Source: Rapana venosa
Lineage: Eukaryota > Mollusca > Gastropoda > Neogastropoda > Muricidae
Length of the DNA stretch: 64,000 nucleotides
Direction of reading: 5' to 3'
NCBI GenBank assembly: GCA_028751875.1
Contig: CM054158.1
Location: forward strand, 16,335,960-16,399,959
The position numbers and the translations under genes were made by a program. Shown piece by piece: positions 46,870-57,185 of the stretch (position 1 is the first letter of the stretch; each line of letters opens with the position of its first letter). The notes below the pieces were generated by a model. It did not search any database. It saw only the letters and a program-made list of their open reading frames with translations, and was not told the origin of the DNA.

Positions 46870-47590
46870 TATTCCTGATGATTTACGCTATGTCTTCTTT
46901 AGAAAGGTCTTTGCTTTAACTCATTGATTTCAAAAGCAATCTTCCCATTCCAAATCTAACATTTCTTTCTAAACTTTTTAAAACAGTTGTTCTCTTACAA
47001 CTCCGTGACCATCTGACTCCAAAGAATGTACAGTCGGGATAGAGACCAAAGCACAGTACTGAAACTGCCCTCCTTAAAATCATGAATGATCTTTGAACAT
47101 CTCTTGACAACAGCAACATCTGTATAGTTGTTCTGCTAGATTTATCAGCTGCCTTTGACACTGTTGATCATGCAGTTCTTTTACACAGACTTCACTATTC
47201 ATTTCGTATCTCATGTTCTGCACTATTATGGGTCAGATACTATCTCTTATCAAGGAGCTAAACAGTCTCTGTAAATAATGTTTATTCTGCTTCATCAACA
47301 ATAACATAATTATATGGTGCTCCCAGGGCTCAGTGCTGGGGCCTGTAGTGTTCCTTCTTTATACTCCACCACTCTCTGATGTTGTCAGCAGGCATTCTGT
47401 GGACTGTCGTGCTTTTTGCTGATGGCAAACAACTTCATGAACACACCTCTTTCTTTCATGTTGACTCTGCCATGAAACAGCTCAAAACTGTATCGCGGAC
47501 ATCAAAACATGGATGAACCAAGCTAATCTACAGTTGAATGATTGCAAAACCGAACGAAGCTATCAATACACAGAATCAGTGTTTTTTCCT
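46870..47590 (+). mobile_element. L2/CR1-like reverse transcriptase remnant
   Basis: The plus strand reads ISNLTFLSKLFKTVVLLQLRD (one residue overlapping in a shifted frame) and then TALLKIMNDL. The catalytic block DLSAAFDTVDH is at 47139-47171. LLHRLHYSFRIS follows, then SVSVNNVYSAS, and finally the YADD-box equivalent LFADG at 47412-47426, with the second Asp replaced by Gly. In-frame stops and frameshifts are present, so it is inactive. It is a separate insertion from the one at 17945-21175. Confidence 0.8.
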
Positions 47591-48018
47591 TTAAATAACA
47601 AGGTGATACTTATAATCTGAATGATCTTTGGGATAAGCGTAACTTATTCTTTCATGTCCTGGATTTAAGTGACCCTGGAAAAAAGTGATTGTGTATAAAC
47701 ACTACCTACTTGCTTGTGTAAATTGATATTGCGTTTAATCACAGCGGAAACAAAGTCATATAAATGTCAGGGAAACGAGAAAGAGAAAAAGAAGCAGTTC
47801 TTTCCTCTCCCCTGACAGTACATGGTGCAGGTAGCATCGTGCAAATATCTGTCTGTTGTAGTGGACTAGTTGGGGTTTTTTAAATCAGAATTGGATATGG
47901 GTGGATTACTCTGCAGCTTCTGTCACTGCTATACCTTGCTTTCAGCAGTTCAGAGGCAGTGAAGAGAGAAGTCACCCAGACAATAATCATCAATGATGTG
48001 TTGTGTTTAACACAGGGG

Positions 48019-48034
48019 TTGGGGGGGGGGGGGG
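48019..48034 (+). repeat. G homopolymer
   Basis: A run of about 15 G in otherwise clean sequence. The surrounding 47600-48180 has no recognised gene. Confidence 0.9.
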
Positions 48035-48199
48035 GCTGACGATTCGAACATATATCATAATAGTTGATGATGGTTTCTTTTATTATGATTGTGTTTTATG
48101 CAGTTGAAGTGAAGTTGAATCGTTCTGATTTGTTTACATATCTATGGTTGATATTTTATTGTAACCTAGGGAGCATGGAAGGGGGGAGGAGTAGCATCA

Positions 48200-48255
48200 C
48201 ACACACACAGAGGCAAGCTTACGCACACACACATACACACGCACGCGTACGCACA

Positions 48256-48319
<64 letters not shown>

Positions 48320-48320
48320 G
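48200..48320. repeat. (AC)n microsatellite
   Basis: Interrupted AC repeat becoming pure at about 48260-48318. Confidence 0.95.
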
Positions 48321-48425
48321 TTGCTTTTGTTCCTAGATAGATGGTTTGATGAAAAAAGCGAATGCATTGCTTATTCAATATACCATCTGGAAATAAAAAT
48401 TTGACTTGACTTGACTTGACTTGAC
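48321..48425 (+). mobile_element. LINE 3' end with TTGAC tail (candidate)
   Basis: A TGGAAATAAAAA segment is followed by four to five perfect TTGAC pentamers (48402-48424). Short tandem tails directly after an A-rich 3' UTR are typical of CR1/L2-class insertions. No coding part is attached. Confidence 0.4.
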
Positions 48426-48502
48426 ACTATTTGAATGCCTCAGCGGGAATATGTCACTTTCAGGGGCCCCCCACATTATTGCTATTACACGGGTATATGG
48501 GG

Positions 48503-48862
48503 GAGGGGATAGCCTAGTGGTCAGAACATTGCGCTCGTAATCTGACGACCCGGGTTCGATTCCCGTTCAAGGGGATATTTTCCCCTGGAGTTAACATCAG
48601 TGCAGACTCCACTCTCCCCCAAAGTCCCTCGGATTAGACTATAAACCGAGGCCCCGTGTGCGAACGCACGCAGAACATCTTGCGCACATATTAAATCCTG
48701 TTCCGCTTTTCGTAGGAGTAGGCCATTGTGTGCCGGTGGGAACAGAGGACAGAATTCACAAATCCGCAAACACACAGGGACTGGATGTTAAAAAAAAGCA
48801 CATAAGTGCTCATTCCATTATCCTCGATATAAAAGAATAAATAAATAAAATTAATAAATAAG
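48503..48862 (+). mobile_element. SINE family A, best full-length copy
   Basis: The tRNA-like head has an A box (TAGCCTAGTGGT at about 48511) and B box (GGTTCGATTCC at about 48552), the internal RNA polymerase III promoter elements. The body carries GGATATTTTCCCCTGGAGTT, GACTATAAACCGAGGCCCC, CGAACGCACGCAGAACATC and TAGGCCATTGTGTGCCGGTG. The tail reads TTCCATTATCCTCGATATAA followed by AATAAATAAATAA. No long frame belongs to it. Other copies are at 9345, 10800, 13362, 15385, 30225, 44231, 49180, 50075, 58667 and 61501. Confidence 0.9.
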
Positions 48863-48990
48863 TATCTTGTTCAGCGTTGTTCCCGTGGCAGGCCAAAATG
48901 GTGAGAGTGAGAGAGAGCTCTTCCCCAGAAAAAAGCACTGAACTCTATTGCCAGTGTCCTTTTGGCTATGTTTCTATATCCTTCCTCGGC

Positions 48991-49070
48991 TACAGCTCTA
49001 AGGCTCAGCAATGGTGAGATTTCGCGTATGCAGCCGTTTGTTGCCTACCTCAAAAGCATCTGCAATCCGA
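48991..49070 (+). repeat. Dispersed repeat copy
   Basis: Shares the GCTCTAAGG...AATGGTGAGATTT...GTATG layout with 8672-8746 and 59461-59540. Confidence 0.5.
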
Positions 49071-49179
49071 CTCTGGGGAAGATATTGAATTCAAAGGACG
49101 GAGTTGTTATTGTCGTTTACTTGTACCAAACAACCCAAAGTAGTCAGCGTAGTCAGTATAGCTCTTAACTTATTGACAG

Positions 49180-49275
49180 TACTTTTGGAGGGGGTGGAGT
49201 CGGCACCGATCGAACGAGATTCGAACCCGGGTCAGCAGATCACGAGCGCATCACTCTAACGACCAGGCTACCCAT
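49180..49275 (-). mobile_element. SINE family A, short copy
   Basis: The minus-strand head has its B box seen on the plus strand as GATTCGAACCCGGGTCAGC and its A-box region as CCAGGCTACCC. A short body piece (GGAGTCGGCACCGATCG) matches the 50075 copy, which shares the same shortened head-body junction. Confidence 0.75.
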
Positions 49276-49583
49276 ACTAACTTTTAAAAAAGAAGCATAA
49301 GGTACATTACTTTAAAATAAAGGGTTTGTGTGAAAATAGTCCTAACAAATGTATAAAAATGTTAATCACTGCAGTGAGAGGCGATATTAACTGAAAAATC
49401 AGATGCTTATTCTTGCAGTTTAAGAAAGTATTCATTGATAATTATAAACTACTGTAATTTCACATGCGAATTTTGACGCTATATAGATGAATACGTAGAA
49501 AGCAATCATTTTCTTTTCGAAGATATGAAGCTCATAGAGTCTGATATTTTCATGATGAGTTTCTCACTGGAATAAAGTGTTAT

Positions 49584-49584
<1 letters not shown>

Positions 49585-49660
<76 letters not shown>

Positions 49661-49820
49661 CACAAACACACACAAACACACTATCTCTCTCTCTCTCACA
49701 CACACACTCACACACACTCACACACACACAACACACACACCACACACACACACTCACACAACACACACACCACACACACACACTCACACACTCACACCAC
49801 ACACACTCACACACACGCAC
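49585..49820. repeat. (AC)n microsatellite
   Basis: A pure AC core of about 70 bases, then AC with CTCT, ACTC and ACCAC interruptions. The opposed long frames (49506-49835 minus; 49577-49998 plus) are artefacts. Confidence 0.95.
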
Positions 49821-50037
49821 GTTCAAATCATTCAAAACATGCTATGAGTCACTATATGCTCGAAATAGCTTAATTACTCTCCTACAAACAAAAAAGACAC
49901 TGATAACTAAACTCTGGATACCCAGTAGACAAGTGACTACAACTGGAATTAAATTAGCAATCGATGAACAAGGAATGAAACAAAGAAGCAGGCTGTAAAC
50001 TTTCCATCGATTTTGGACCTCATTTTATATCAAAGGA

Positions 50038-50078
50038 GCACACACAAAAACACACACACACGCGCGCGCGCGCGCGGG
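50038..50078. repeat. (CA)n(CG)n tract
   Basis: CA repeats leading into about nine CG dinucleotides, immediately before a SINE. Confidence 0.9.
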
Positions 50079-50380
50079 GGATAGCCTGGTAGAGTGATGT
50101 GCTCGTGATCTGCTAACCCGGGTTTCGAATCTCGTTCGATCGGTGCCGACTCCACTCCCTCCAAAAGTCTTTTGGATGAGACTATAAACCAAGGTCCCGT
50201 GTGCGAACGCACGTAGAACATCTTACGCATACATTAAAACCCGTTCCGCTTTTCGGAAGAGTAGGCCATGTGTGACAGTGGCAACAGATGACAAATTTAT
50301 GAAACTGCATACATACGGGGACTGGAAATTCGCATGAGTGTTTATTCCATTTTCCTTAAAATAAAAGAGTAAAATGAATA
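50075..50380 (+). mobile_element. SINE family A, variant head-body junction
   Basis: A box TAGCCTGGTAGAGTG and B box GGTTTCGAATC are followed directly by CGATCGGTGCCGACTCCACT, without the TTTTCCCCTGGAGTTAAC block found in the 48503 and 58667 copies. The rest of the body and an AATAAA-rich tail are present. Together with 49180-49275 it defines a subfamily. Confidence 0.85.
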
Positions 50381-51662
50381 AAATAATTTTTTTTTAAATC
50401 CTGCACCAAGGTGACAATCTGCATTAACAACAGATTTCTTGTTCTTTTCACAATGTCCAAAACAACAGAAAAACATGACCAGATGGAGGGACGTTGTGGT
50501 GGTGACCCTACTCAGTGTGGCGGAGCGACTAAGCAGTTATCGCCTTCAGTAAGGAGTTAAGTAGGTGGTACCCTGCGTATGTTAGGTCAGAATAGGCCCC
50601 ACTCAACACTACCAATGTGATCCAGTAGCAATGCAGGCGCCTTCTGCCAGGGAGCTTCACGTCTGCCTGATAACGATGGACTTTCTGTGGACTTCTGATC
50701 CTAGTCATGCGACAAAACAAATCAGGGTATTGCTGTGGCAGAGATGAAAAAAGCAGCATGGAAAAAAGGATTGAAGATAAGGCAGCATTTAAAAAGAAAA
50801 AGAATAAATAACCAGTATGTGCCTCCAACAAAAGAAGCATATACCACAACCGGGTGTGATATGTTGAATGAAGAAAAGTCAATTGATTACTGAAATGAAA
50901 CAGTTACTCCAATCAAATGAAGATGTCAAAAGCGTTCAGTTGTAACATCATTTCCCAAAATGGTAGAGCGAGATTCTTGAAGCCATAGCATTGGATCCCA
51001 GGGATAGGGTCTGGGAGGCAAGAGTAGGCGTGGCTTATAGGAGTCCCAGAAATAAGAGACTTCCAAATAAATGCCGACAGTAACTTGTTTTTATGCAAAA
51101 GAGTATGAAAGAGTGAAAGCAATGCTTGTGATTTTTACAACATGACACACACTCTGAACAAAATTCAATAAAAGTGTTTTTTGTGATGAATGATTACATG
51201 CAAACAACTTGTAGAGTTATAACAAAATTTTGACAACATGCTGTTCCACGAAATGCTTGCAGATATGAGCTTAATAAGACATATTGCAATGAGGTGTTGT
51301 CTTCCCTTGCAGAAGGTAGATGCACTTTGACTTTATGTGCAATCCAACATTATATTTCCACAACTTACCTTTATCACAGTTCAGACAAATTTCAATTTTG
51401 CTTTACATGTATGTTCTCTTCTTAATGAATTGTCTTTTATCATCATTGCAACATGATCCATCTTCTGGTGCCTATATTTATGTATTGACACAATGTAGTA
51501 ACAATGCTCGGAAAATTTGCATTATTTTACCTAGCATTTTTGACCTATTGAACCAATTTTGACAACTAAAATCTCAAAAGAAAGAATGAAACATGAATGA
51601 GATTTTTCTTATTACAAAAACAGTAATTTGTTGATTACAATTTCCTTAAAATGCTTTTAAAC
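50381..51662. other. No gene recognised; 3' flank of GPCR
   Basis: Includes a 25-base segment (51014-51038) repeated exactly at 58360-58384. The minus-strand sequence immediately below 51663 would be the receptor's 3' UTR. I see no clear canonical polyadenylation signal in the first few hundred bases. Confidence 0.4.
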
Positions 51663-52820
51663 TTATGTGTTTGATTTCTCACTGACTGAATTTTTAAAAC
51701 AGCAGAAACATTCGCGTAGTTCTTTTCGAAACCTTGACGACTGCCTAAAATAGATGAAGATGTTTGCAGAGCTATTCATTATCAAAAGTCCATAGCCTGC
51801 TCTGTGTGTAACAAAGAACAAGTTTTTATATCTCCCATTTGTGGAAAACTCATAAACGAATAATCTGGCTGCAGCCAATGGGATTTTAGGGGCGTTACAC
51901 GCAATGTAGACACAGGAGACAGTGATGAGGATTTTTACCAACATCATCTGTCGTTTGTCCATGACGTTACTGCTGGTCTTCTGTCTCCAGTCCATGGCAG
52001 TTTTTAGCTTCCTCACAGTGACCACAGTGACCACAAAGACGATGCAGAAAGTGGAAAAACTTAAGCTTGAAAGGATGCCATCTCTGACGATTAGAAACGC
52101 AAGTCTGTTGTTCTTATAAAGATCTGTGTCATCCATGATAACTGTCACAGTTCCATTTCCATCTGTGACCTCTCGAACAACATGTTTCAAGGCATGTGGC
52201 AAACAGAGAAGGTTAAAAAGAACAATTATACCAAAAATCAACCAGGCCATAGTTTTTGTTTTAAAGATGGCAGCTGCCTTCAAAGGCCACACTACACAGA
52301 TACATCTTTCTGTAGCAATGATGGCCGTGATCATCCCTGAACTGTACCAGAAGGCATACCAAAAATTGAGAGTGAACTTCAGCGTGCTCCATCTGAAATT
52401 CTGCGCCAAAGGAGAATCAGGGAAGATGCCCGCTGGACAGAAAAAGACAGACAAGAACATGAGGAAGACAAACATGAAGTCGGCAAAGGCCAAAGCAAAG
52501 AGACAGAAGTTCATCTTGTCCCGCAGACCTTGGCGATAGAAGACCAGCATGTTGATGATGTTCACTACAGTGCCTAGAAGACCCAGGGAAGGTAGAAGCC
52601 CACACTCAATGGCTATGGTTGCAGTTTGGTAATCTTCTTTGTTAACGATGGGGTCTGAATCTGCAGCAGCAGCAAAGGAATGATACAAGTGCTGCTCTTC
52701 TTTCTCCGATGCACCAGTGTCACTGTCATTGTCGTAGATGGCTGGCGAGCTCAGCCACCCAGAACTTATTCCATCAGGGACTGTGGTCAACATTTTGGAA
52801 CCGGGCTGAAAGCTCTTCAT
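51663..52820 (-). CDS. Intronless class A GPCR, chemosensory-type
   Basis: A 385-residue seven-transmembrane receptor in one uninterrupted frame. An acidic N-terminus (1-65) lacks an obvious signal peptide. Predicted helices: TM1 about 70-95 (N87), TM2 103-128 (LAFAD, D114), TM3 150-176 ending ERC at 171-173 in place of DRY, TM4 190-208, TM5 243-268, TM6 291-316 with CNAP, TM7 338-358 with NIFIY at 353-357 in place of NPxxY. A basic helix 8 has Cys 371, 373 and 374. The second extracellular loop has a glycosylation sequon (NGT, 222) but no Cys, and position 3.25 is Leu, so the usual disulfide is absent. The combination ERC plus N..IY resembles the expanded gastropod chemosensory receptors (inference; the ligand is unknown). 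The start Met has a purine at -3; Met10 is an alternative. Confidence 0.9.
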   Translation of the reverse strand: MKSFQPGSKMLTTVPDGISSGWLSSPAIYDNDSDTGASEKEEQHLYHSFAAAADSDPIVNKEDYQTATIAIECGLLPSLGLLGTVVNIINMLVFYRQGLRDKMNFCLFALAFADFMFVFLMFLSVFFCPAGIFPDSPLAQNFRWSTLKFTLNFWYAFWYSSGMITAIIATERCICVVWPLKAAAIFKTKTMAWLIFGIIVLFNLLCLPHALKHVVREVTDGNGTVTVIMDDTDLYKNNRLAFLIVRDGILSSLSFSTFCIVFVVTVVTVRKLKTAMDWRQKTSSNVMDKRQMMLVKILITVSCVYIACNAPKIPLAAARLFVYEFSTNGRYKNLFFVTHRAGYGLLIMNSSANIFIYFRQSSRFRKELRECFCCFKNSVSEKSNT

Positions 52821-53460
52821 TACAGTTCTTCAGACTTAGTATTACCTCACCAGTTAATCGGTTTGAAACATCATGAGATATGTTTGACATGTAGTGGAGA
52901 TTATCGGCTGATTCGGTTATCTATTGACTTTGTTTTAGTAACATGTAATATTATTTTAAATCACACACATGAGGTCATCTTCAGGAGAAAAAAACAACAT
53001 TATAACTTGATGCCAGAACCGATAAGTGTAGCCTACTATCACGCAGATGTAGGCGAAATTTATATTACTTAATACTAGGCTGAAAGATTACAGTGTCATG
53101 ATGTAAGGAAATGAATCTTCCTATATTGTGATACTTCTTGCAATTTAATGCTCAAAAAGGGTAGGCTTTCTCATCTCAAGCTTGCTATTTATACTATATT
53201 AGGCTCACGATATCTATAAACACGTGTGTATTTATTTTCTTTGTTTTCGGTTTGTTCTTTCTAATTGTTTCAGTGGATGCACAGATTCTTTTACGACTTA
53301 CACATGCACTCCATTTATTGATAAAGGCACAAAGGGCACTGTGTACGTAGTTCATCTATAGCTAGCTCCGTGTCTGTGTTATTTCAAAGTCCTGTATATT
53401 CTCAACCGCGCGCATGATATGGGAAGAGTAATATTCATCTAGATTTATATTAACACACAC
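52821..53460. promoter_or_regulatory. 5' flank of the GPCR gene
   Basis: This is the minus-strand upstream region. A T-rich stretch followed by CTCCTGAAG (plus coordinates about 52978-52998) could be a splice acceptor in a 5' UTR about 160 bases before the start codon. I cannot identify a core promoter or a matching donor, so this is only a location for the regulatory region. Confidence 0.25.
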
Positions 53461-53550
53461 AAATATTAGACAGACAGACAGACAGACAAAATGAAAGACA
53501 GAAAAAAAAACACACGCACACGCGCGTGCGCACAAACACACATATGTATA
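53461..53550. repeat. GACA and CACG short repeats
   Basis: Five GACA units at about 53470-53488, then an A run and CACG/CGCG alternation to 53530. Confidence 0.85.
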
Positions 53551-53637
53551 CGTATATTTTTAATTTAATTTATTTTTTATTAACAACAGCTTTGATAAAC
53601 CATAGTATTAACTACTTACATGCACTTGTTTTGCTCC

Positions 53638-53925
53638 ACCCCCCCACCCCCCCCACACACACACACACAAATACACACACAACACACACACTCACTACAC
53701 ACACAAACACACACAACACACTTAAACACACACACACACACACCACATACATCTCTCTCTCTCTCACACAAATACAAACACACACACATACACACACGCG
53801 CGTGTGCACACACAAACAAACACACACACATACACACACTCACATACATACACACACACAAACACACACACACACAAATACACACACATACACTCACATA
53901 CACACTCACACACAAAACATACACA
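53638..53925. repeat. (CA)n-rich microsatellite
   Basis: A C run followed by CA repeats interrupted by AAC, CATA, CTCT and CGCG. Confidence 0.95.
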
Positions 53926-54039
53926 TACATTTTTAAAAACATTCTTCACAATTGTCTTATTGTTATTTCTTAAAAGTATACAGAATTTCTAACTACTTAC
54001 CTGCACTTACTTTGCTCCATCAATATTTTCTGAATAAAA

Positions 54040-54274
54040 CATATACACACACAAACATGCGCTCACACACACACAAACGCAGGCATGCACATATTCATAC
54101 ACACACGACGCGGGTGCATGCCCATACACACACACGCACACACTAACGCACACAGGCATGCACACATACACATATAAATAGCATGTGCGCGCTAGCACGA
54201 ACGCATACACACATACGCATACACGAACACACACACTCACAAAGACACACAATCACAAACACGCAATTGCACAT

Positions 54275-54312
<38 letters not shown>

Positions 54313-54540
54313 CCGCACGCGCACTCACACATATACACACACTTGCACACCTGCACACACATACACGCATACACACCACACACCTGGTATCAATTAAAGT
54401 GGAAACATGTTAAAACTAAAGACTACACACGCACGCTCACCCACTTACATACACACACAAGCACGCACACAGACAGACATATACACAATGACACACGTCC
54501 ACGCCCACGCACAAACGCGCATACTCACCCTCACACTCTG
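54040..54540. repeat. (CA)n-rich microsatellite, second block
   Basis: Interrupted CA/CGCA/CATA repeats, with a pure core at 54276-54312. Short unique islands lie at about 54170-54190 and 54380-54425. Confidence 0.95.
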
Positions 54541-54545
54541 TGTGT

Positions 54546-54588
<43 letters not shown>

Positions 54589-54667
54589 CGTGCGTGCGTG
54601 CGTGCGTGCGTGCGTGTGTGTGTGTGTGTGCGCGCGCGCGTGTGTGTCTGTGTGTGTGTGTGTGTGT
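54541..54667. repeat. (TG)n / (TGCG)n microsatellite
   Basis: TG core, then eight TGCG-like units and CG/TG alternation. It is the complement type of the CA block immediately to its left. Confidence 0.95.
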
Positions 54668-55009
54668 TGATAAGAGATAAAGAAATGTAGTCCCGTCAAC
54701 AGATGTGAAATTATGTCATCGACCTTTTTCAGATATGTGATATAAACATTTCAGCATATCTACTGTACCAACAGAGCCTAAAGTGTCTGAGTTGGGGCAC
54801 TTTTTCAGCTAAATTTGATGTTGATTACACCACTCAAAAGACACAAACAAAGATGATGTTAATGTCACTAGCTTCGTATCTAATGCACAAACATCAACTT
54901 GAAACTACTTGCTCAACTCATTTAGGAATGTTTACACATGGTTCAACCCACGATTTAAAATCAAAATCGGTATTTATTTTATTTTATTTATTTATACCAC
55001 TTTTAGTCA
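54668..55009. other. No gene recognised
   Basis: Unremarkable AT-rich sequence. Confidence 0.4.
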
Positions 55010-55315
55010 CAAGATTTCTCTGCGTGAAATTCGGGCTGCTCTCCCCGGGGAGAGCGCGTCGCCACAAGAGCAGCACCACCATTTTTTTTTGTTTTTTGTT
55101 TGGTCTGCAACTGTATTTGTTTCCCTATCAGAGTGACTTTTTCTAAGAATTTTGCCAGGGACAACTCTCTTGTTGCCGTGGGTTCTTTTACGTGCGCTGA
55201 ATAATTTTGTGTAACACACGGGACCTCGATTTATCGTCTCATCCGAAAGACTAGCACCCAGACCACCACTCGTGGTCTAATGGATGAGGGGAAAGTTTTG
55301 GGCCCAAACGGTAGT
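55010..55315 (+). mobile_element. SINE-like repeat body (family D)
   Basis: It contains TGCCAGGGACAACTCTCTTG, GTTGCCGTGGGTTCTTTTAC, a CGTGCGCTGAAT block, then ACACGGGACCTCGATTTATC and CGTCTCATCCGAAAGACTAG. I recognise this succession from memory as a common repeat of caenogastropod and other molluscan genomes, usually ending in a minus-strand tRNA-like head. Here no head is visible, so the insertion is partial. Confidence 0.55.
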
Positions 55316-55509
55316 AGTTCTTGCTTCGACTTTTTTAAAAATCATATTTCCTTGGTGAATGTTTCATATTTATGAATGAATTATATCCCATACTTATGGC
55401 GCTGAATGTTCTATTTGATAGCAACTGTGCTGTCTTTGATATAGTGTTTTGTGTCGACTCAAATTATGTAGTACACAACTATGGGACTCGAAAGTGAGAA
55501 AGGACTTAA
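55316..55509. other. No gene recognised
   Basis: AT-rich spacer between two SINEs. Confidence 0.4.
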
Positions 55510-55640
55510 AAAGGTAAAGGTGTCCCATAACCTATAAGGTCGGAGGGGAGCGAGGCGTCAGAGACCTCACTTCTCTAGGGGCAAGAGGGCGGCGCCCATC
55601 TCCTCTCCCTCGCTGCTTTCCTTCCCGGAATCTTAAGAGG
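55510..55640 (-). mobile_element. SINE family B, 3' half
   Basis: Begins with AAAGGTAAAGGTGTCCCATA and CCTATAAGGTCGGAGGGGAG, includes the GGCGGCGCCCATCTCCTCTC block, and loses similarity before the tRNA-like head. Confidence 0.85.
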
Positions 55641-55714
55641 CAGGCCTTTTTAAAGTGGTATCTGGATTGCTGAGGAGGTCGCCAACTTTGGAGCCTATTC
55701 GATGCATACTTAAT

Positions 55715-55992
55715 GGTGATGTTATCGAGTCATAACTATATGGTCGTAGGGCGAGCGTCAAAGACCTCACTTCATCTAGGCAGCATATGAGGTGGCGCCC
55801 ATGTCCTCTCAACTCACGTTAACTTCCCATGACCTAAAGAGGGAGGTACCATTACAGCTGGGTGAACTGGGGAACTGTACTGAAGCCAAGGCGCGCAAAC
55901 GGTCACCCATCCAACTGGTAACCACGCTCGACGCTGCTTAACTTGGCTGGGGGAAAGCGAGTGCTCCAACCACTGAGCTATCCCGTCCCCTG
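55715..55992 (-). mobile_element. SINE family B, second copy in tandem
   Basis: A full body and head, with the head end (55900-55992) nearly identical to 22680-22771 including CACTGAGCTATCCCGTCCCC. The 3' part (55720-55800) is more diverged than the head, the reverse of the usual pattern. Confidence 0.85.
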
Positions 55993-56059
55993 GACTTACT
56001 TTTTTAAATAAATTATTTGATTGGTTATATTATGAAGAAAGGTAGTTAAATGACTTTTT

Positions 56060-56135
56060 TGCTGCGCACCTTCTCATTTCGCTATTTACTTAAATGAAAT
56101 CGCAGATAAACTGGCAAAACACGGGGCAATTAGAT
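56060..56135 (+). mobile_element. RNase H-like LINE fragment
   Basis: NEIADKLAKHGAI is encoded at 56093-56131. It resembles the conserved GNE.AD.LAK.GA motif of RNase H domains in Jockey-type and related LINEs. The frame stops soon after. A further diverged continuation may reach 56660. Confidence 0.45.
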
Positions 56136-56882
56136 AAAGACCTTAAAAATTGAGTTCATGAGATAAATGCAATATTGGAATCTCATATACTTAAGACATT
56201 TTTGCCAGACAAAAATAGAATGGTCATGTCTTCGAGATTTATTTTAACTCTCTCTAGATCATGTCAAAAAGAAAAAAAGAGGGTGAGGGGCACTACGTGA
56301 AACCTTCTCTGATGCTGTAGTGCTGAACTTACTGGTGTATTTACCAAAGTTTTTACACTTTCATAGAACAACATTCTGTACCTGTGATATGAAAAAACTT
56401 TGGCAAAGTGACCTTGATGCATGCAGACTATCCCCTCAAAGGAAATGACCAGCTGTGTGTGATCTGCAGAGAGAGAAAGAGAGGGTTACAACCACGCAGA
56501 TCATTACAGAACACAAGTAATTACCAACAAGATCTTCTTCTTCGTCAAACGCTCAGACAGCAACTATTCTTGTCTGTCATGTGAGGTGCTGCCATATAAG
56601 CACCTGACAAGTCAAGCCCAGTGCATCGACTTTGGCGTGGGACAGAATCTTTATCTTTCTAGTTAAAAAGGCAGAATAATGGATCAAGAAGGAAGAAAAA
56701 AGAGAAGAAGGAGGTAATAGTTTTTAAAAAAAAGATAACAAGGTTGAAACAAAGAGATATGTAGAAAAGAGGAAATTCTTATCGCAGAATTTCCAGAAGG
56801 TGGGAATGCCTTCTACACTGACAGGCCCTGGCATCTCCAGGGGACAGCAAGATGTTTGACATAATCCATGAACTGATGACGG
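56136..56882. other. Possible decayed LINE, otherwise unrecognised
   Basis: No intact frame. Short pieces in several frames could be the C-terminal tail of the RNase H-bearing element, but none is diagnostic. Confidence 0.3.
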
Positions 56883-57140
56883 CCACTACAGCCGAGTGGT
56901 TAAGACCGTTTGACTTCAATCCCCTAGGTCCCTGAGGTCCTGGATTCGAATCTCGGTGGTGACGTCTGGTGAATTATGGGTGGGGACATTTACGATCTCC
57001 CAGGCCAATTTCAAGTGCAGACCTAACATTGCCTTAATTCTCTGTGTGCATCTGTGTAAGAATGAGTTGAGTGCAAGCGCTTTGATTTGTCTCTGCAAGA
57101 TATAACGCTATATAAATTCCGTTTATTATTATTATTATTA

Positions 57141-57172
<32 letters not shown>
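56883..57172 (+). mobile_element. tRNA-derived SINE with L2-type tail (family C)
   Basis: The tRNA-like head has A box CAGCCGAGTGGTTAAGAC (about 56890) and B box GGATTCGAATCTC (about 56943), a Leu/Ser-tRNA-like arrangement. After a body of about 90 bases, the last about 85 bases before the repeat tail match the 3' end of the LINE at 17945-21175: AAGAATGAGTTGAGTGCAAG, then CGCTTTGATTTGTCT, then the CGCTATATAAATTCCG block. It ends in (ATT)n at 57125-57172. Sharing the LINE's 3' end indicates mobilisation by that LINE's machinery. Confidence 0.85.
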
Positions 57173-57173
<1 letters not shown>

Positions 57174-57185
57174 ATACACATGGGA

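Noticed and set aside
48503..48862. True tRNA gene at the A/B-box-bearing SINE heads
   Set aside because: The heads cannot close a proper cloverleaf with a paired acceptor stem by eye and always continue into the same SINE body.
52126..52539. 137-codon plus-strand frame opposite the GPCR
   Set aside because: It is an antisense shadow. The minus-strand frame has seven hydrophobic helices and conserved GPCR motifs.
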